Assembly (NCBI GenBank): GCA_020002185.1
Contig: CM034542.1
Coordinates: 58,955,973 to 59,019,972 of the forward strand
Direction of reading: 5' to 3'
Origin: Paraescarpia echinospica
Lineage: Eukaryota > Annelida > Polychaeta > Sabellida > Siboglinidae
Length of the DNA: 64,000 nucleotides
Below the pieces are notes generated by a model. The model was not told the origin of the DNA. It saw only the letters and a program-made list of their open reading frames with translations, and made no database searches. Below are positions 36,501 through 40,846 of the stretch, piece by piece. Numbering within the stretch: position 1 is the stretch's first letter; every line of letters begins with the position of its first letter. The translations under genes and the position numbers were made by a program.

Positions 36501-37440
36501 GAGCCACAACCTGAGTGGTGATATATGGCGTCATGTTTTTCTGTAGCATGTCAGTGTAGACCTCAGCCCCCGGACCTTCAGTTGACTCAGCCCTGCAACA
36601 ACACTCAATATTTACCCTTCTTCTCGAAGATGACCTTCCCACAACAGGAAATACACACATAACACGAGTAACAAACATTACCAAATTGCTGAGCATTGAG
36701 AAGTTACACACCAAATAATGATGATCAGCATGCAAAAAAAATTATTTCTTAGACAAACTTGGCCTGAGAAGGGCTCTTGATCAATGCAGCTTCACTGTGC
36801 CTTTGTAAGAGTCATTACGCTAGTGTCGTGTCACTCATATGATTATATCGGCGGTGGTTGGTGACAGTGACTCTATAAGAAGGTCGCAGGAGTGTAATTA
36901 GTGCCTGTGTCAATTGCTAGATGTCTCTCCTGCATTTTGATTGCTTTGCTGATCTTTTGGCTCCAGAAGTGATTTTCTCTGGATAGCACTTCCCATGATT
37001 TTCTTGAAGCTGCTATCGTCTGACAGGCACTAACTTAGAGGATTCTGTCACGAAGTCAATGTACAATTTTCGGAAAATTACATGCTGAATTTTACAAATA
37101 TTTTCAAATAAAAAATATTCTATTGTCTCTCCTAAAATACATTTTAAAACAGAAAATTGTCTTTAGGCTCATCCACTGATTCCATAATTAAATAATTAGC
37201 ATTGTCAATAAAAAACAAAACACACACAATATTATTGCAAACACAAGTTTACATGATGTGAAGTTGTCGCGTAAAATGTAGGGTTTGATAACTGCCAAAT
37301 GAATTAAGTTGGTAATATTTAACTGCTATATAGTTCAATGTTACTTAGTGCAGACTAAGGCAGAACAAAACAACGATATACCTGAGAAGGCTGGTGATCT
37401 CACTGACATGGTGGTGAATGCGGAACTCATGTTGAGACAT
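2551..37440 (-). CDS. TUBGCP2: Gamma-tubulin complex component 2 gene (23 coding exons, 3' end outside window)
   Basis: Encodes GCP2/Spc97 family protein, a core subunit that with GCP3 and gamma-tubulin forms the gamma-tubulin small complex and ring complex, which nucleates microtubules at centrosomes and basal bodies. I joined 23 exons on the minus strand by reading-frame phase and GT-AG sites: 37440-37382, 36592-36511, 36067-35976, 35459-35402, 30667-30536, 28540-28447, 27806-27721, 27034-26957, 25486-25405, 23282-23205, 22423-22356, 22088-22044, 21712-21620, 21323-21262, 21062-21020, 20417-20346, 18961-about 18881, 14468-14336, 13837-13687, 4869-4767, 4439-4354, 3154-3081, 2651-2551. They give about 651 residues covering the N-terminal extension, the grip1 region and the start of grip2, in the same order as animal GCP2 (about 900 aa). 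All phases agree except the exon 17/18 junction, which is uncertain. Exons 20-21 have a second copy at 12185-12083 and 11755-11670. Recognition is from recalled family sequence, not a search. Confidence 0.93.
3081..3154 (-). CDS. TUBGCP2: TUBGCP2 exon 22
   Basis: [20 protein letters not shown] then KQEK. Matches the family's L..(H/Y)DLI.QLLR.L.IETKQEK. Acceptor ttccctcag, donor gtgtgtgc. Confidence 0.93.
3575..3730 (-). repeat. LINE/SINE 3'-end fragment with AAT tail
   Basis: An (aat)n run followed by agcaccaatatcctcggcc and aatc.gagctcagtgacgcaac resembles the 3'-terminal sequence at 56832-57010 (ctatatccccagtaatctgagctcag.ggcgcaac). It is interpreted as the tail of an L2-type element on the minus strand. 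A second copy at 10891-11046 is part of the segmental duplication. Confidence 0.5.
4354..4439 (-). CDS. TUBGCP2: TUBGCP2 exon 21, copy A
   Basis: [20 protein letters not shown] then VDPFKDDL, as in the GCP2 grip2 segment ITP.RL..LLELALR.S.AN.DPFKDDL. Acceptor cgtacag, donor gtgaca, 86 bases ending in phase 2. Confidence 0.93.
4767..4869 (-). CDS. TUBGCP2: TUBGCP2 exon 20, copy A
   Basis: Begins by completing Arg, then [20 protein letters not shown] and [14 protein letters not shown]. This is the conserved (R)SIK.YFL.DQGDF...FMD.AE(D/E)EL+K block of grip2. Acceptor tgttccag. The donor (TGT then gtgatc) is weak and gives a two-residue LC insertion relative to the family. Confidence 0.92.
5530..5663. 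repeat. 48-bp minisatellite, 3 units (copy A)
   Basis: Units of ggttccactgaactaaactg, tacctgaatcttgtgacctt, aacagt. Same family as 12846-13695 but only three units before a sharp junction at 5663/5664 (ctacctga then cagtcgactg) into the 84-bp array. Confidence 0.9.
5664..7546. repeat. 84-bp minisatellite, first block, about 22 units
   Basis: Unit: cagtcgactgagtgaaaacc, actgttagcaaagagaacac, cacagctgatagaatgagaa, ccacagttacaattatgaaa, acca. Each unit carries the 10-bp palindrome cagtcgactg. Variants lose 2-6 bases. The long valine-rich and cysteine-rich frames on the minus strand here are by-products of a 28-codon period. Interrupted at 7547 by an interspersed element. Confidence 0.97.
7547..8602. 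mobile_element. Interspersed element with 234-bp internal direct repeats, copy 1
   Basis: Near-identical to 14744-15799 (offset 7197), so a dispersed repeat. Layout: 234-bp module (7547-7780), a diverged partial repeat of that module's second half (7781-7893), about 415 bp unique, the 234-bp module again (8310-8543), and a 59-bp end with two gaggtgttga.accgaatg.cc repeats. The modules could be LTR-like, but they do not begin TG or end CA and no pol-like frame is present. A module also holds the hairpin catgtg-actgcggc-cacatg. Class unknown. It sits inside the 84-bp array. Confidence 0.7.
8607..9757. repeat. 84-bp minisatellite, second block, about 14 units
   Basis: Continues the same 84-bp unit after the inserted element, in the same orientation and more homogeneous than the first block (mostly gatagagtgagaacc variants). 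Ends at cagttaca, where the sequence passes into the start of another copy of the interspersed element at 9758. Confidence 0.97.
9758..9796. mobile_element. Truncated start of the interspersed element, at the gap
   Basis: tttatgacagaacaacacaa and caactcatttgataaa repeat the first 39 bases of the element at 7547 and 8310, then the assembly gap begins. The join to the array occurs at shared bases ttatga (array attatgaaaacc, element tttatgacag). Confidence 0.85.
9797..10796. other. Assembly gap, 1000 N
   Basis: Exactly 1000 unknown bases, a conventional placeholder length. Open frames read through it carry no information. Confidence 1.
11670..11755 (-). CDS. TUBGCP2: TUBGCP2 exon 21, copy B
   Basis: Duplicate of 4354-4439: [20 protein letters not shown] then VDPFKDDL. 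Acceptor cgtacag, donor gtgaca. Ends in phase 2, the same phase at which exon 20 begins, so a transcript using both copies would stay in frame. Confidence 0.8.
12083..12185 (-). CDS. TUBGCP2: TUBGCP2 exon 20, copy B
   Basis: Same sequence as the exon at 4767-4869 (offset 7316): [20 protein letters not shown], then [14 protein letters not shown]. This copy is directly downstream of exon 19 in the assembly. Splice sites are intact. It may be the same exon from the other haplotype. Confidence 0.8.
12846..13695. repeat. 48-bp minisatellite, about 17 units, overlapping the exon 19 donor
   Basis: Unit: gaatcttgtgaccttaacag, tgaggttccactgaactaaa, ctctacct. The last unit runs into exon 19: ctctacctgaatctt is followed by gcccgcag. 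On the minus strand this is AAGATTCAG then gtagag, the exon 19 end and its splice donor. Every unit therefore carries a copy of the donor and of the last exon bases. Confidence 0.95.
13687..13837 (-). CDS. TUBGCP2: TUBGCP2 exon 19
   Basis: 151 bases. [20 protein letters not shown], then [20 protein letters not shown] and QEKELRARF. This matches the end of grip1 and the linker to grip2. The donor gtagag and the last nine or so exon bases are the very sequence repeated in the adjoining 48-bp array. Confidence 0.94.
14336..14468 (-). CDS. TUBGCP2: TUBGCP2 exon 18
   Basis: 133 bases. From [20 protein letters not shown] onward, then [19 protein letters not shown], it follows the family's YW..RYTI...[23 protein letters not shown]. 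The first seven codons (FTLTIAT) after acceptor atattttcttag have no counterpart I recall, so the acceptor may be elsewhere or this is an insertion. Donor gtacgt. Confidence 0.92.
14580..14743. repeat. Flanking duplication and short TATGTG tract, left of element copy 2
   Basis: The roughly 110 bases from tcatttttagaaatatttat to gaggtagcatatgtatgtg recur at 15801-15910 with two base changes, on the other side of the inserted element. A 75-base TATGTG/TATATG tract follows. Confidence 0.85.
14744..15799. mobile_element. Interspersed element with 234-bp internal direct repeats, copy 2
   Basis: Same architecture as 7547-8602: modules at 14744-14977 and 15507-15740 and the same 59-bp end. Again its left neighbour is a tandem tract (TATGTG), and the same tract plus about 110 bp of flank resumes on its right. 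It carries only small frames, the longest about 75 codons, and they are not recognisable. Confidence 0.7.
15892..16951. repeat. TATGTG/TATATG microsatellite, about 1.06 kb
   Basis: Alternating tatgtg and tatatg hexamers with a higher-order pattern: a block of roughly 160 bp with tatgtgtatgtg and tatatgtatatg variants recurs from about 16450 to 16950. The Cys-Val-Tyr, Met-Cys-Ile and Thr-His-Tyr frames on both strands are artefacts of the 6-bp period. Confidence 0.97.
17231..18875. repeat. 18-bp minisatellite, about 90 units, abutting TUBGCP2 exon 17
   Basis: Unit tgtggttgtggcagtgaa, with common variants cactgaa, gaaagt, tactgga. Runs up to the end of exon 17. Because 18 is a multiple of 3, all six frames stay open for hundreds of codons (HNHIHC, PQPHSL, ATTTFT and VVVAVN-type periodic peptides). 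I regard none as coding. Confidence 0.96.
18881..18961 (-). CDS. TUBGCP2: TUBGCP2 exon 17 (donor uncertain)
   Basis: Starts after ctgcttcag and reads [20 protein letters not shown] then AY, matching the family's F(M/L)(V/I)EE...(R/Q)K(E/D)K(L/I)QEDYND. After the Tyr codon at 18898-18896 the match ends. The only phase-0 GT downstream is at 18880 (ACA then gtcacg), which would add PLWAT. The exon end runs straight into the 18-bp array, so the true donor may have been altered or replaced by the repeat. Confidence 0.85.
19213..20065. repeat. 27-bp minisatellite, about 31 units
   Basis: Unit ccatcgaggccctatcaatc, aatcact, with rare single-base variants (tacatcg, tcgggg, cattcc). Lies in the intron between TUBGCP2 exons 16 and 17. 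The SRPYQSITP and IEALSINHS periodic frames are not genes. Confidence 0.97.
20346..20417 (-). CDS. TUBGCP2: TUBGCP2 exon 16
   Basis: 72 bases reading [20 protein letters not shown] and [15 protein letters not shown]+G(I/V)I.DPY.EF is the hallmark motif of GCP proteins in grip1. Acceptor ttctgtag, donor gtgaga, phase 0. Confidence 0.95.
21020..21062 (-). CDS. TUBGCP2: TUBGCP2 exon 15
   Basis: A 43-base exon giving [14 protein letters not shown] after one base that completes Gly. Acceptor gttttcag, donor gtatgt. Corresponds to the family's GDSQAQELCLYLT segment. Confidence 0.9.
21262..21323 (-). CDS. TUBGCP2: TUBGCP2 exon 14
   Basis: Reads [20 protein letters not shown] and ends with GG. The non-consensus donor gtttgca was chosen because the phase then joins exon 15 to give [14 protein letters not shown], as in the family. 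The GG..LSLLH segment is strongly conserved. Confidence 0.88.
21620..21712 (-). CDS. TUBGCP2: TUBGCP2 exon 13
   Basis: Reads [20 protein letters not shown], then [22 protein letters not shown] is a signature of GCP2. Acceptor attttcag, donor gtaggt, phase 0 at both ends. Confidence 0.94.
22044..22088 (-). CDS. TUBGCP2: TUBGCP2 exon 12
   Basis: A 45-base micro-exon in phase 0, [15 protein letters not shown], too short for most gene finders. It is identical in pattern to the GCP2 (E/D)YL.LV.QLE..(F/Q)RQ segment. Acceptor acattgtag, donor gtcagt. Confidence 0.92.
22356..22423 (-). CDS. TUBGCP2: TUBGCP2 exon 11
   Basis: 68 bases reading [20 protein letters not shown] and IK. This is the family's EKS.FEYG.VN.AL..AMR.L(L/I)K motif. 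Acceptor ttgacag, donor gtttgt. Confidence 0.94.
23205..23282 (-). CDS. TUBGCP2: TUBGCP2 exon 10
   Basis: Reads [20 protein letters not shown] and VVRFIE, matching the family's VRELV.RILPL..SYS.V.RFIE block. Acceptor gtgtag, donor gtaggt. Its last base plus the first two of exon 11 give the conserved second Glu of FIEEKS. Confidence 0.93.
23735..24955 (+). pseudogene. Degenerate non-LTR retrotransposon reverse transcriptase
   Basis: Frame 23739-24083 has [40 protein letters not shown] and [12 protein letters not shown], i.e. the RT A domain with FDTVDH and the QG..GPLL motif. After a stop, another frame gives [11 protein letters not shown], the RT active site with the catalytic aspartates. 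Later frames look like a LINE C-terminus. Multiple stops and frameshifts and a missing endonuclease show it is dead. It sits in the TUBGCP2 intron between exons 9 and 10, in the opposite orientation. Confidence 0.88.
25405..25486 (-). CDS. TUBGCP2: TUBGCP2 exon 9
   Basis: Reads [20 protein letters not shown], then FQVDQTL. Matches the conserved G.(D/E)G+Y(I/V)..QPL segment of grip1. Acceptor catttcag, donor gtaaga, ends phase 1. Confidence 0.91.
25575..26925. repeat. GTGACAAGATGAC minisatellite filling TUBGCP2 intron 8
   Basis: Mixed-length units built from tgacaagatgacggagtgac (about 24 bp with agtg) and ccaggtgtcaatgtgacaag variants. Blocks 26200-26500 and 26560-26880 repeat the same variant order at about 360-370 bp spacing. 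The array takes up roughly 1.35 kb of a 1.47-kb intron between exons 8 and 9. Confidence 0.93.
26957..27034 (-). CDS. TUBGCP2: TUBGCP2 exon 8
   Basis: 78 bases reading [20 protein letters not shown] and on to LCCME. This corresponds to the family's PLGTLP..QE.AVVEDLLYVL segment at the start of grip1. Acceptor tgttgcag, donor gtgggt. The following intron is almost entirely a GTGACA-type array. Confidence 0.9.
27222..27312. repeat. Short direct duplication around a CCCTAA pair
   Basis: ctcctgactgacatattgct and tgtcttttaac occur twice, separated by cctaaccctaactctta. This is a local duplication of about 48 bp in the intron between exons 7 and 8. Confidence 0.75.
27721..27806 (-). CDS. TUBGCP2: TUBGCP2 exon 7
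   Basis: Completes a Val codon, then [19 protein letters not shown] and a short acidic stretch. The PDW...R.YLT.DF pattern is the conserved lead-in to the GCP2 grip1 region. Acceptor cttgcag, donor gtgagt, ends phase 0. Confidence 0.87.
28335..28440 (+). repeat. tRNA-derived SINE fragment
   Basis: gtggcagtggttagagca resembles a pol III A box. aaagttcaaatcctgga resembles a B box. They are spaced as in a tRNA, and ccccattgcatcactgg resembles the downstream core of the SINE at 36222. It ends seven bases from TUBGCP2 exon 6. Confidence 0.5.
28447..28540 (-). CDS. TUBGCP2: TUBGCP2 exon 6
   Basis: 94 bases starting [20 protein letters not shown] and ending RQLRN, acceptor attgtag, donor gtgagt. 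Basic linker before the grip1 region. Sequence is less conserved than neighbouring exons, but phases fit both sides exactly. Confidence 0.8.
28566..29312. repeat. AT-rich minisatellite (tggtatatggtacataccgt units)
   Basis: About 14 units of roughly 45-70 bp: tactctgtatggtatatggt, acataccgtatatatatata, with variable (TA)n length. ggtatatggtacatacc is a near-palindrome and adjoins (TA)n, so strands can fold back. Lies in intron 5 of TUBGCP2. The Tyr/Ile-rich frames here are not coding. Confidence 0.94.
29422..29480. repeat. 28-bp tandem duplication
   Basis: catcgttccacattgtatga, ggcccgtt is repeated once immediately, with a single t/c change. Confidence 0.85.
29481..30165. other. Intron sequence, no feature recognised
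   Basis: AT-rich part of TUBGCP2 intron 5. Short frames on the plus strand (29669-29887, 29916-30221) match nothing I recognise and are antisense to the gene. Confidence 0.5.
30168..30251. repeat. 21-bp tandem repeat, 4 units
   Basis: gtgcctaggggattatcact repeated about four times with small changes (attact, aatgga). Confidence 0.9.
30485..30525. repeat. (CA)n microsatellite next to a splice donor
   Basis: About 20 CA dinucleotides on the plus strand, i.e. (TG)n on the transcribed strand of TUBGCP2, beginning about 11 bases inside intron 5 after gtaagt. Confidence 0.97.
30536..30667 (-). CDS. TUBGCP2: TUBGCP2 exon 5
   Basis: 132 bases in phase 0, acceptor tttgtcccag, donor gtaagt. Reads [13 protein letters not shown], then an Ala/Pro/Ser-rich low-complexity linker, then KITKDELED. 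It is GC-richer than its surroundings, as expected of coding sequence. A (TG)n tract starts about 11 bases into the following intron. Confidence 0.88.
31004..34823. repeat. 65-bp minisatellite, about 58 units, hairpin-forming
   Basis: Unit: attaaacactgtccccatcc, cttttataacatgcgataca, ttaataactgccatgttata, acaat. Inside each unit ttataacatg and catgttataa are perfect inverted repeats, 18 bases apart. Most units are identical. Two stretches (about 32700-33000 and 33960-34070) are irregular. It fills most of TUBGCP2 intron 4. Confidence 0.97.
34930..35330 (-). pseudogene. LINE reverse transcriptase C-terminal fragment
   Basis: In adjoining minus-strand frames: [18 protein letters not shown], then [20 protein letters not shown] and FKKLYRN. 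This is the usual C-terminal pattern of CR1/L2-type ORF2 (HNTR..., G.+LWN.LP..IK.S.S...FKK.L). It has frame breaks and no upstream RT domain. Confidence 0.62.
35402..35459 (-). CDS. TUBGCP2: TUBGCP2 exon 4
   Basis: A 58-base exon reading [19 protein letters not shown], with acceptor ttgcttgcag and donor gtaatt. The [11 protein letters not shown] block is diagnostic of GCP2. It lies just right of the intron that holds the 65-bp array. Confidence 0.93.
35976..36067 (-). CDS. TUBGCP2: TUBGCP2 exon 3
   Basis: Reads [12 protein letters not shown], then a Ser/Thr-rich linker and [12 protein letters not shown]. The donor is gtatgtgg. Joining the final AA to the first T of exon 4 restores the conserved Asn of the family's KSKN motif. 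The acceptor is tgaag before GTATCAG. Confidence 0.9.
36222..36400 (+). repeat. tRNA-derived SINE
   Basis: A tRNA-like head, tggtgattagggcattggac followed by ttttaatcaaaagattccag and gttttaattc, has box A- and box B-like parts and a Lys-like anticodon region. The tail ccttggacaagtttgttccc, tccacattgcacc is the core shared by SINEs of many marine invertebrates. It lies in TUBGCP2 intron 2. Confidence 0.65.
36511..36592 (-). CDS. TUBGCP2: TUBGCP2 exon 2
   Basis: Acceptor tgttgcag, donor gttgtg. It completes an Arg codon and reads through [20 protein letters not shown], a highly conserved GCP2 N-terminal block. Residues about 20-47, ends in phase 0. Confidence 0.92.
36593..37381. other. TUBGCP2 intron 1, nothing else recognised
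   Basis: AT-rich intron between the start exon and exon 2; no repeat or coding signal that I can support. Confidence 0.6.
37382..37440 (-). CDS. TUBGCP2: TUBGCP2 exon 1 (start codon)
   Basis: Begins with ATG at 37440-37438 and reads [19 protein letters not shown] plus two bases. This matches the conserved GCP2 N-terminus, which starts Met-Ser and continues with Glu-Phe-Arg-Ile-His-His, and fixes the start codon. Donor gtatat; ends in phase 2. Confidence 0.92.
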
Positions 37441-37885
37441 TCCTTTATCTGTTTAAAAAACAAACAATGGAACATTCTTAGGTCAATGAAGACACTGTTC
37501 GTGGCTTATACTTTAACTCCAAACAGCCCCATCTAGTGCTTTGAATTGAAGTTTGATTTTGTTCAGGTAAAGACATTACTACATTCGGGTACTGTACTTG
37601 TTGAGATAAAAGTTAAATGATAATAATAACATTTTGAATGCTGCCTCTAGGATAATCCAAAAAGCCAACTGGTTTATTTCCATTGTGATCCATTTTCCAT
37701 TGGAGTCAATAGCAGTGTTAATTTATTTTCAGAGTTGTCCTTCTCTTAGGCCATTACATCTTTTTCATTTCCCTCGGTGGGAACGTTTACTTCTCCTGGC
37801 TTGGAGCCATAGACACTAGGCAGGTGAACTGCTTTTTTCTGGTGTTTTTTCCGATCCGGTGAAGTAATTGAAGTTGCTCAAGCTT
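37441..37885 (-). promoter_or_regulatory. Upstream region of TUBGCP2, presumed 5' UTR/promoter
   Basis: Sequence directly before the start codon on the minus strand, bounded by the 34-bp array. No TATA box or clear core promoter motif is visible. The assignment rests only on position. Confidence 0.3.
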
Positions 37886-38880
37886 CAAAATATTGGCAGA
37901 TGGGAAGGCCTGCCTAGACCATCATATTGGCAGGTGGGAAGGCCTGCCAAGACCATCATATTGGCAGGTGGGAAGGCCTGCATAGACCACCATATTGGCA
38001 GGTGGGAAGGCCTGCATAGACCACCATATTGGCAGGTGGGAAGGCCTGCCTAGACCATCATATTGGCAGGTGAGAAGGCCTGCCTAGACCACCATATTGG
38101 CAGGTGGGAAGGCCTGCCTAGACCACCATATTGGCAGATGGGAAGGCCTGCCTAGACCACCACATTGGCAGGTGGGAAGGCCTGCCAAAATCATCATATT
38201 GGCAGGTGGGAAGGCCTGCCTAGACCATCATATTGGCAGGTGGGAAGGCCTGCCTAGACCATCATATTGGCAGGTGGGAAGGCCTGCCAAGACCACCATA
38301 TTAGCAGGTGGGAAGGCCTGCCTAGACCACCACATTGGCAGGTGGGAAGGCCTGCCAAGACCATCATATTGGCAGGTGGGAAGGCCTGCCTAGACCACCA
38401 TATTGGCAGGTGGGAAGGCCTGCCAAGATCATCATATTGGTAGGTGATAAGGCCTGCCTAGACCACCACATTGGCAGGTGGGAAGGCCTGCCAAGACCAC
38501 CATATTAGCAGGTGGGAAGGCCTGCCTAGACCACCACATTGGCAGGTGGGAAGGCCTGCCAAAATCATCATATTGGCAGGTGGGAAGACCTGCCTAGACC
38601 ACCATATTGGCAGGTGGGAAGGCCTGCCAAGACCACCATATTAGCAGGTTGGAAGGCCTGCCTAGACCACCACATTGGCAGGTGGAAAGGCCTGCCAAGA
38701 CCATCATATTGGCAGGTGGGAAGGCCTGCCTAGACCATCATATTGGCAGGTGGGAAGGCCTGCCAAGACCATCATATTGGCAGGTGGGAAGGCCTGCCAA
38801 GACCATCATATTGGCAGGTGGGAAGACCTGCCTAGACCACCATATTGGCAGGTGGGAAGGCCTGCCTAGACCATCATATT
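37886..38880. repeat. 34-bp minisatellite, about 29 units, upstream of TUBGCP2
   Basis: Unit: catattggcaggtgggaagg, cctgcctagaccac. Variants with gccaagacc contain ttggcagg and cctgccaa, an 8-bp perfect inverted repeat around an 8-base loop. Lies about 450 bp upstream of the TUBGCP2 start codon. Confidence 0.96.
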
Positions 38881-38959
38881 TGTATAACCACAACACAGAT
38901 TAGTCAGTTTTAATACATCTCAACTCAAATCATGCAGACCAAGTCCGGAATGGAAACTA

Positions 38960-39070
38960 ACTATGTAGAACTTGATGGAGTGCAGGGGTTACAGTGTTGT
39001 TCAGAGGAACTGGGGTCCAAATCCTGGTGCCAGCTGGGCAGTCGTTTGGGACTGGTTCAGCCGCCCAGTC
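38960..39070 (+). repeat. Possible SINE head
   Basis: gcaggggttacagtgttg and ggggtccaaatcctggtg resemble box A and box B, followed by a cagctgggcagt stretch. Weak. Confidence 0.35.
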
Positions 39071-40305
39071 AAAACTTTGGCAATTTTATTCACCGTATGT
39101 TGCCTGTCTCTTCCGGAAGAGATGCTATAAGCCATTGGTCCCTTCATGTTTTAAGGAAGATATTAAAATGATAGAGCATCAATTCATACTGCATCGACTA
39201 GTCAGTAATACACAAAGGCACAAAGGGAACGTACCCCTAGACAGGAAATCAGTAAAGACAAGTAAAAAGGAACACACTTTATGGAAGCGTTATATGGAAA
39301 CAAAAGAAGGGAAATACTATAAAGAATATTTGTAGGGCTAGAAATCAAGTCCATAAATTAACAAGGAATATCCAAAAGGAATTTGAAACAAAGTTAGCAT
39401 CGGAAGCTAAGACTAACCCAAAAGCAGTATGGAAATACTTTAATTCCAAAACTAAAAGTAAGGAAGGTATTTCAGATCTTAACATAGATTCTAATGATCC
39501 TAAATACACATTAGAAAATTCTGATAGAGAAAAGCAGGTCTTAGGAAACTTTTTCTGAAGTGTTTTCACTGTAAAACCAGATGGAGATATCCCCCGTATT
39601 CCACAGGTGGAATTAAAACACAACATGGAAAATTTGATTATTGATGAGGAAATGGTTAAAGAAACACTAAATAATCTTAATGTGGGTAAATCAGTAGGAC
39701 CAGATGGTATTCATCCTAGATTCCTAAAAGAATTAGCTACCCAATTAAGTATTCCATTAGCTAGGCTATTTATTAATTCTCTGGCTGTGGGGAGCTACCA
39801 AATGAATGGAAAGGGAAGGATCTCAGCAATATATATAAAGGGAAGCCGAAAAAAAGGCAGGCAATTACAGACCTGTAAGAATACAGAGTATAATATACAA
39901 ATACATCGAACAATGCATTAAAGACCAGGTTGTAAATCATATGACAAGCTTTGACCTTTTCAGTAAACAACAGTATAATTTTATTAAAGGATGGTCAGCA
40001 ATACTCCAACTGCTAAATGCTATGGAATCATGGACCAAAATGTTACATAGAGGTGACACTATAGATACAGTGTATTTAGATTTACTGAAAGCATTTAATA
40101 TTAATAAAGCAAACAATATTCAAATTATTAGATGGTCTAATGAAAACAGTTTTATACCATTACATAAAGCTTTTGTTCGGAGTTATTTAGATTATGCAGT
40201 AACCATATGGTCCCCTTATAAGTTTACAAAAATATAAGGATGCTACAGAAAATGTGCAGAGGCGAGCTACGAAACAACTTCCCGGAATGAAGGATATTCC
40301 TTAGT

Positions 40306-40607
40306 TGTTCTAGTGATTTCCAGCTCACGGCAATATTCTATTAACTGACTAGTCTGTATTATTGTGGTTATAATGTAATGGTCTTATGAGGTCTCACTCA
40401 ACTAGTCAATCTTTTTCAGAACATTATCGCCAAACAGACCTTCGACATTACCGTGATCTCCGAATCACGAGGGATACACAGTCCCCAATGTTGAGAGCCA
40501 GGTTTTTACACCAAATATCATGCCTGTCTGGTCCGCGTTTCGAACTCAGAGCGCTGGCATGCCAGGCGGATCAGCTAACCACTACACTAGCCGCGCTCCC
40601 TCCTTAC
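40306..40607 (-). mobile_element. tRNA-derived SINE inserted in the CR1 LINE
   Basis: On the minus strand, from about 40600: gcgcggctagtgtagtggtt with agctgatccgcctggcatgc and gagttcgaaac. These are good box A and box B sequences at tRNA spacing. The body of about 230 bp runs leftward. Removing it rejoins the LINE reading (GMKDIP, then KRLESLKL), so the SINE inserted after the LINE. Confidence 0.72.
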
Positions 40608-40846
40608 CAGTGAAGAGACTAGAAAGTTTGAAACTAACTTATAGAAGAATAAAGGAAGATATGATAGAGTTATATAAACTGCTCAATAGGAAGTATGATA
40701 TTAATGTATGTACTAACATTCTGATGCTATACAAAGACTGCAATATAAAGGAAGGTGCAAGGGGCCATAGCTTTAAATTATATCAAGTGCACGGATAAAT
40801 ACCTGAAAGGAAACCTTTTCAATCCGATTAACACAATTATGGAACA

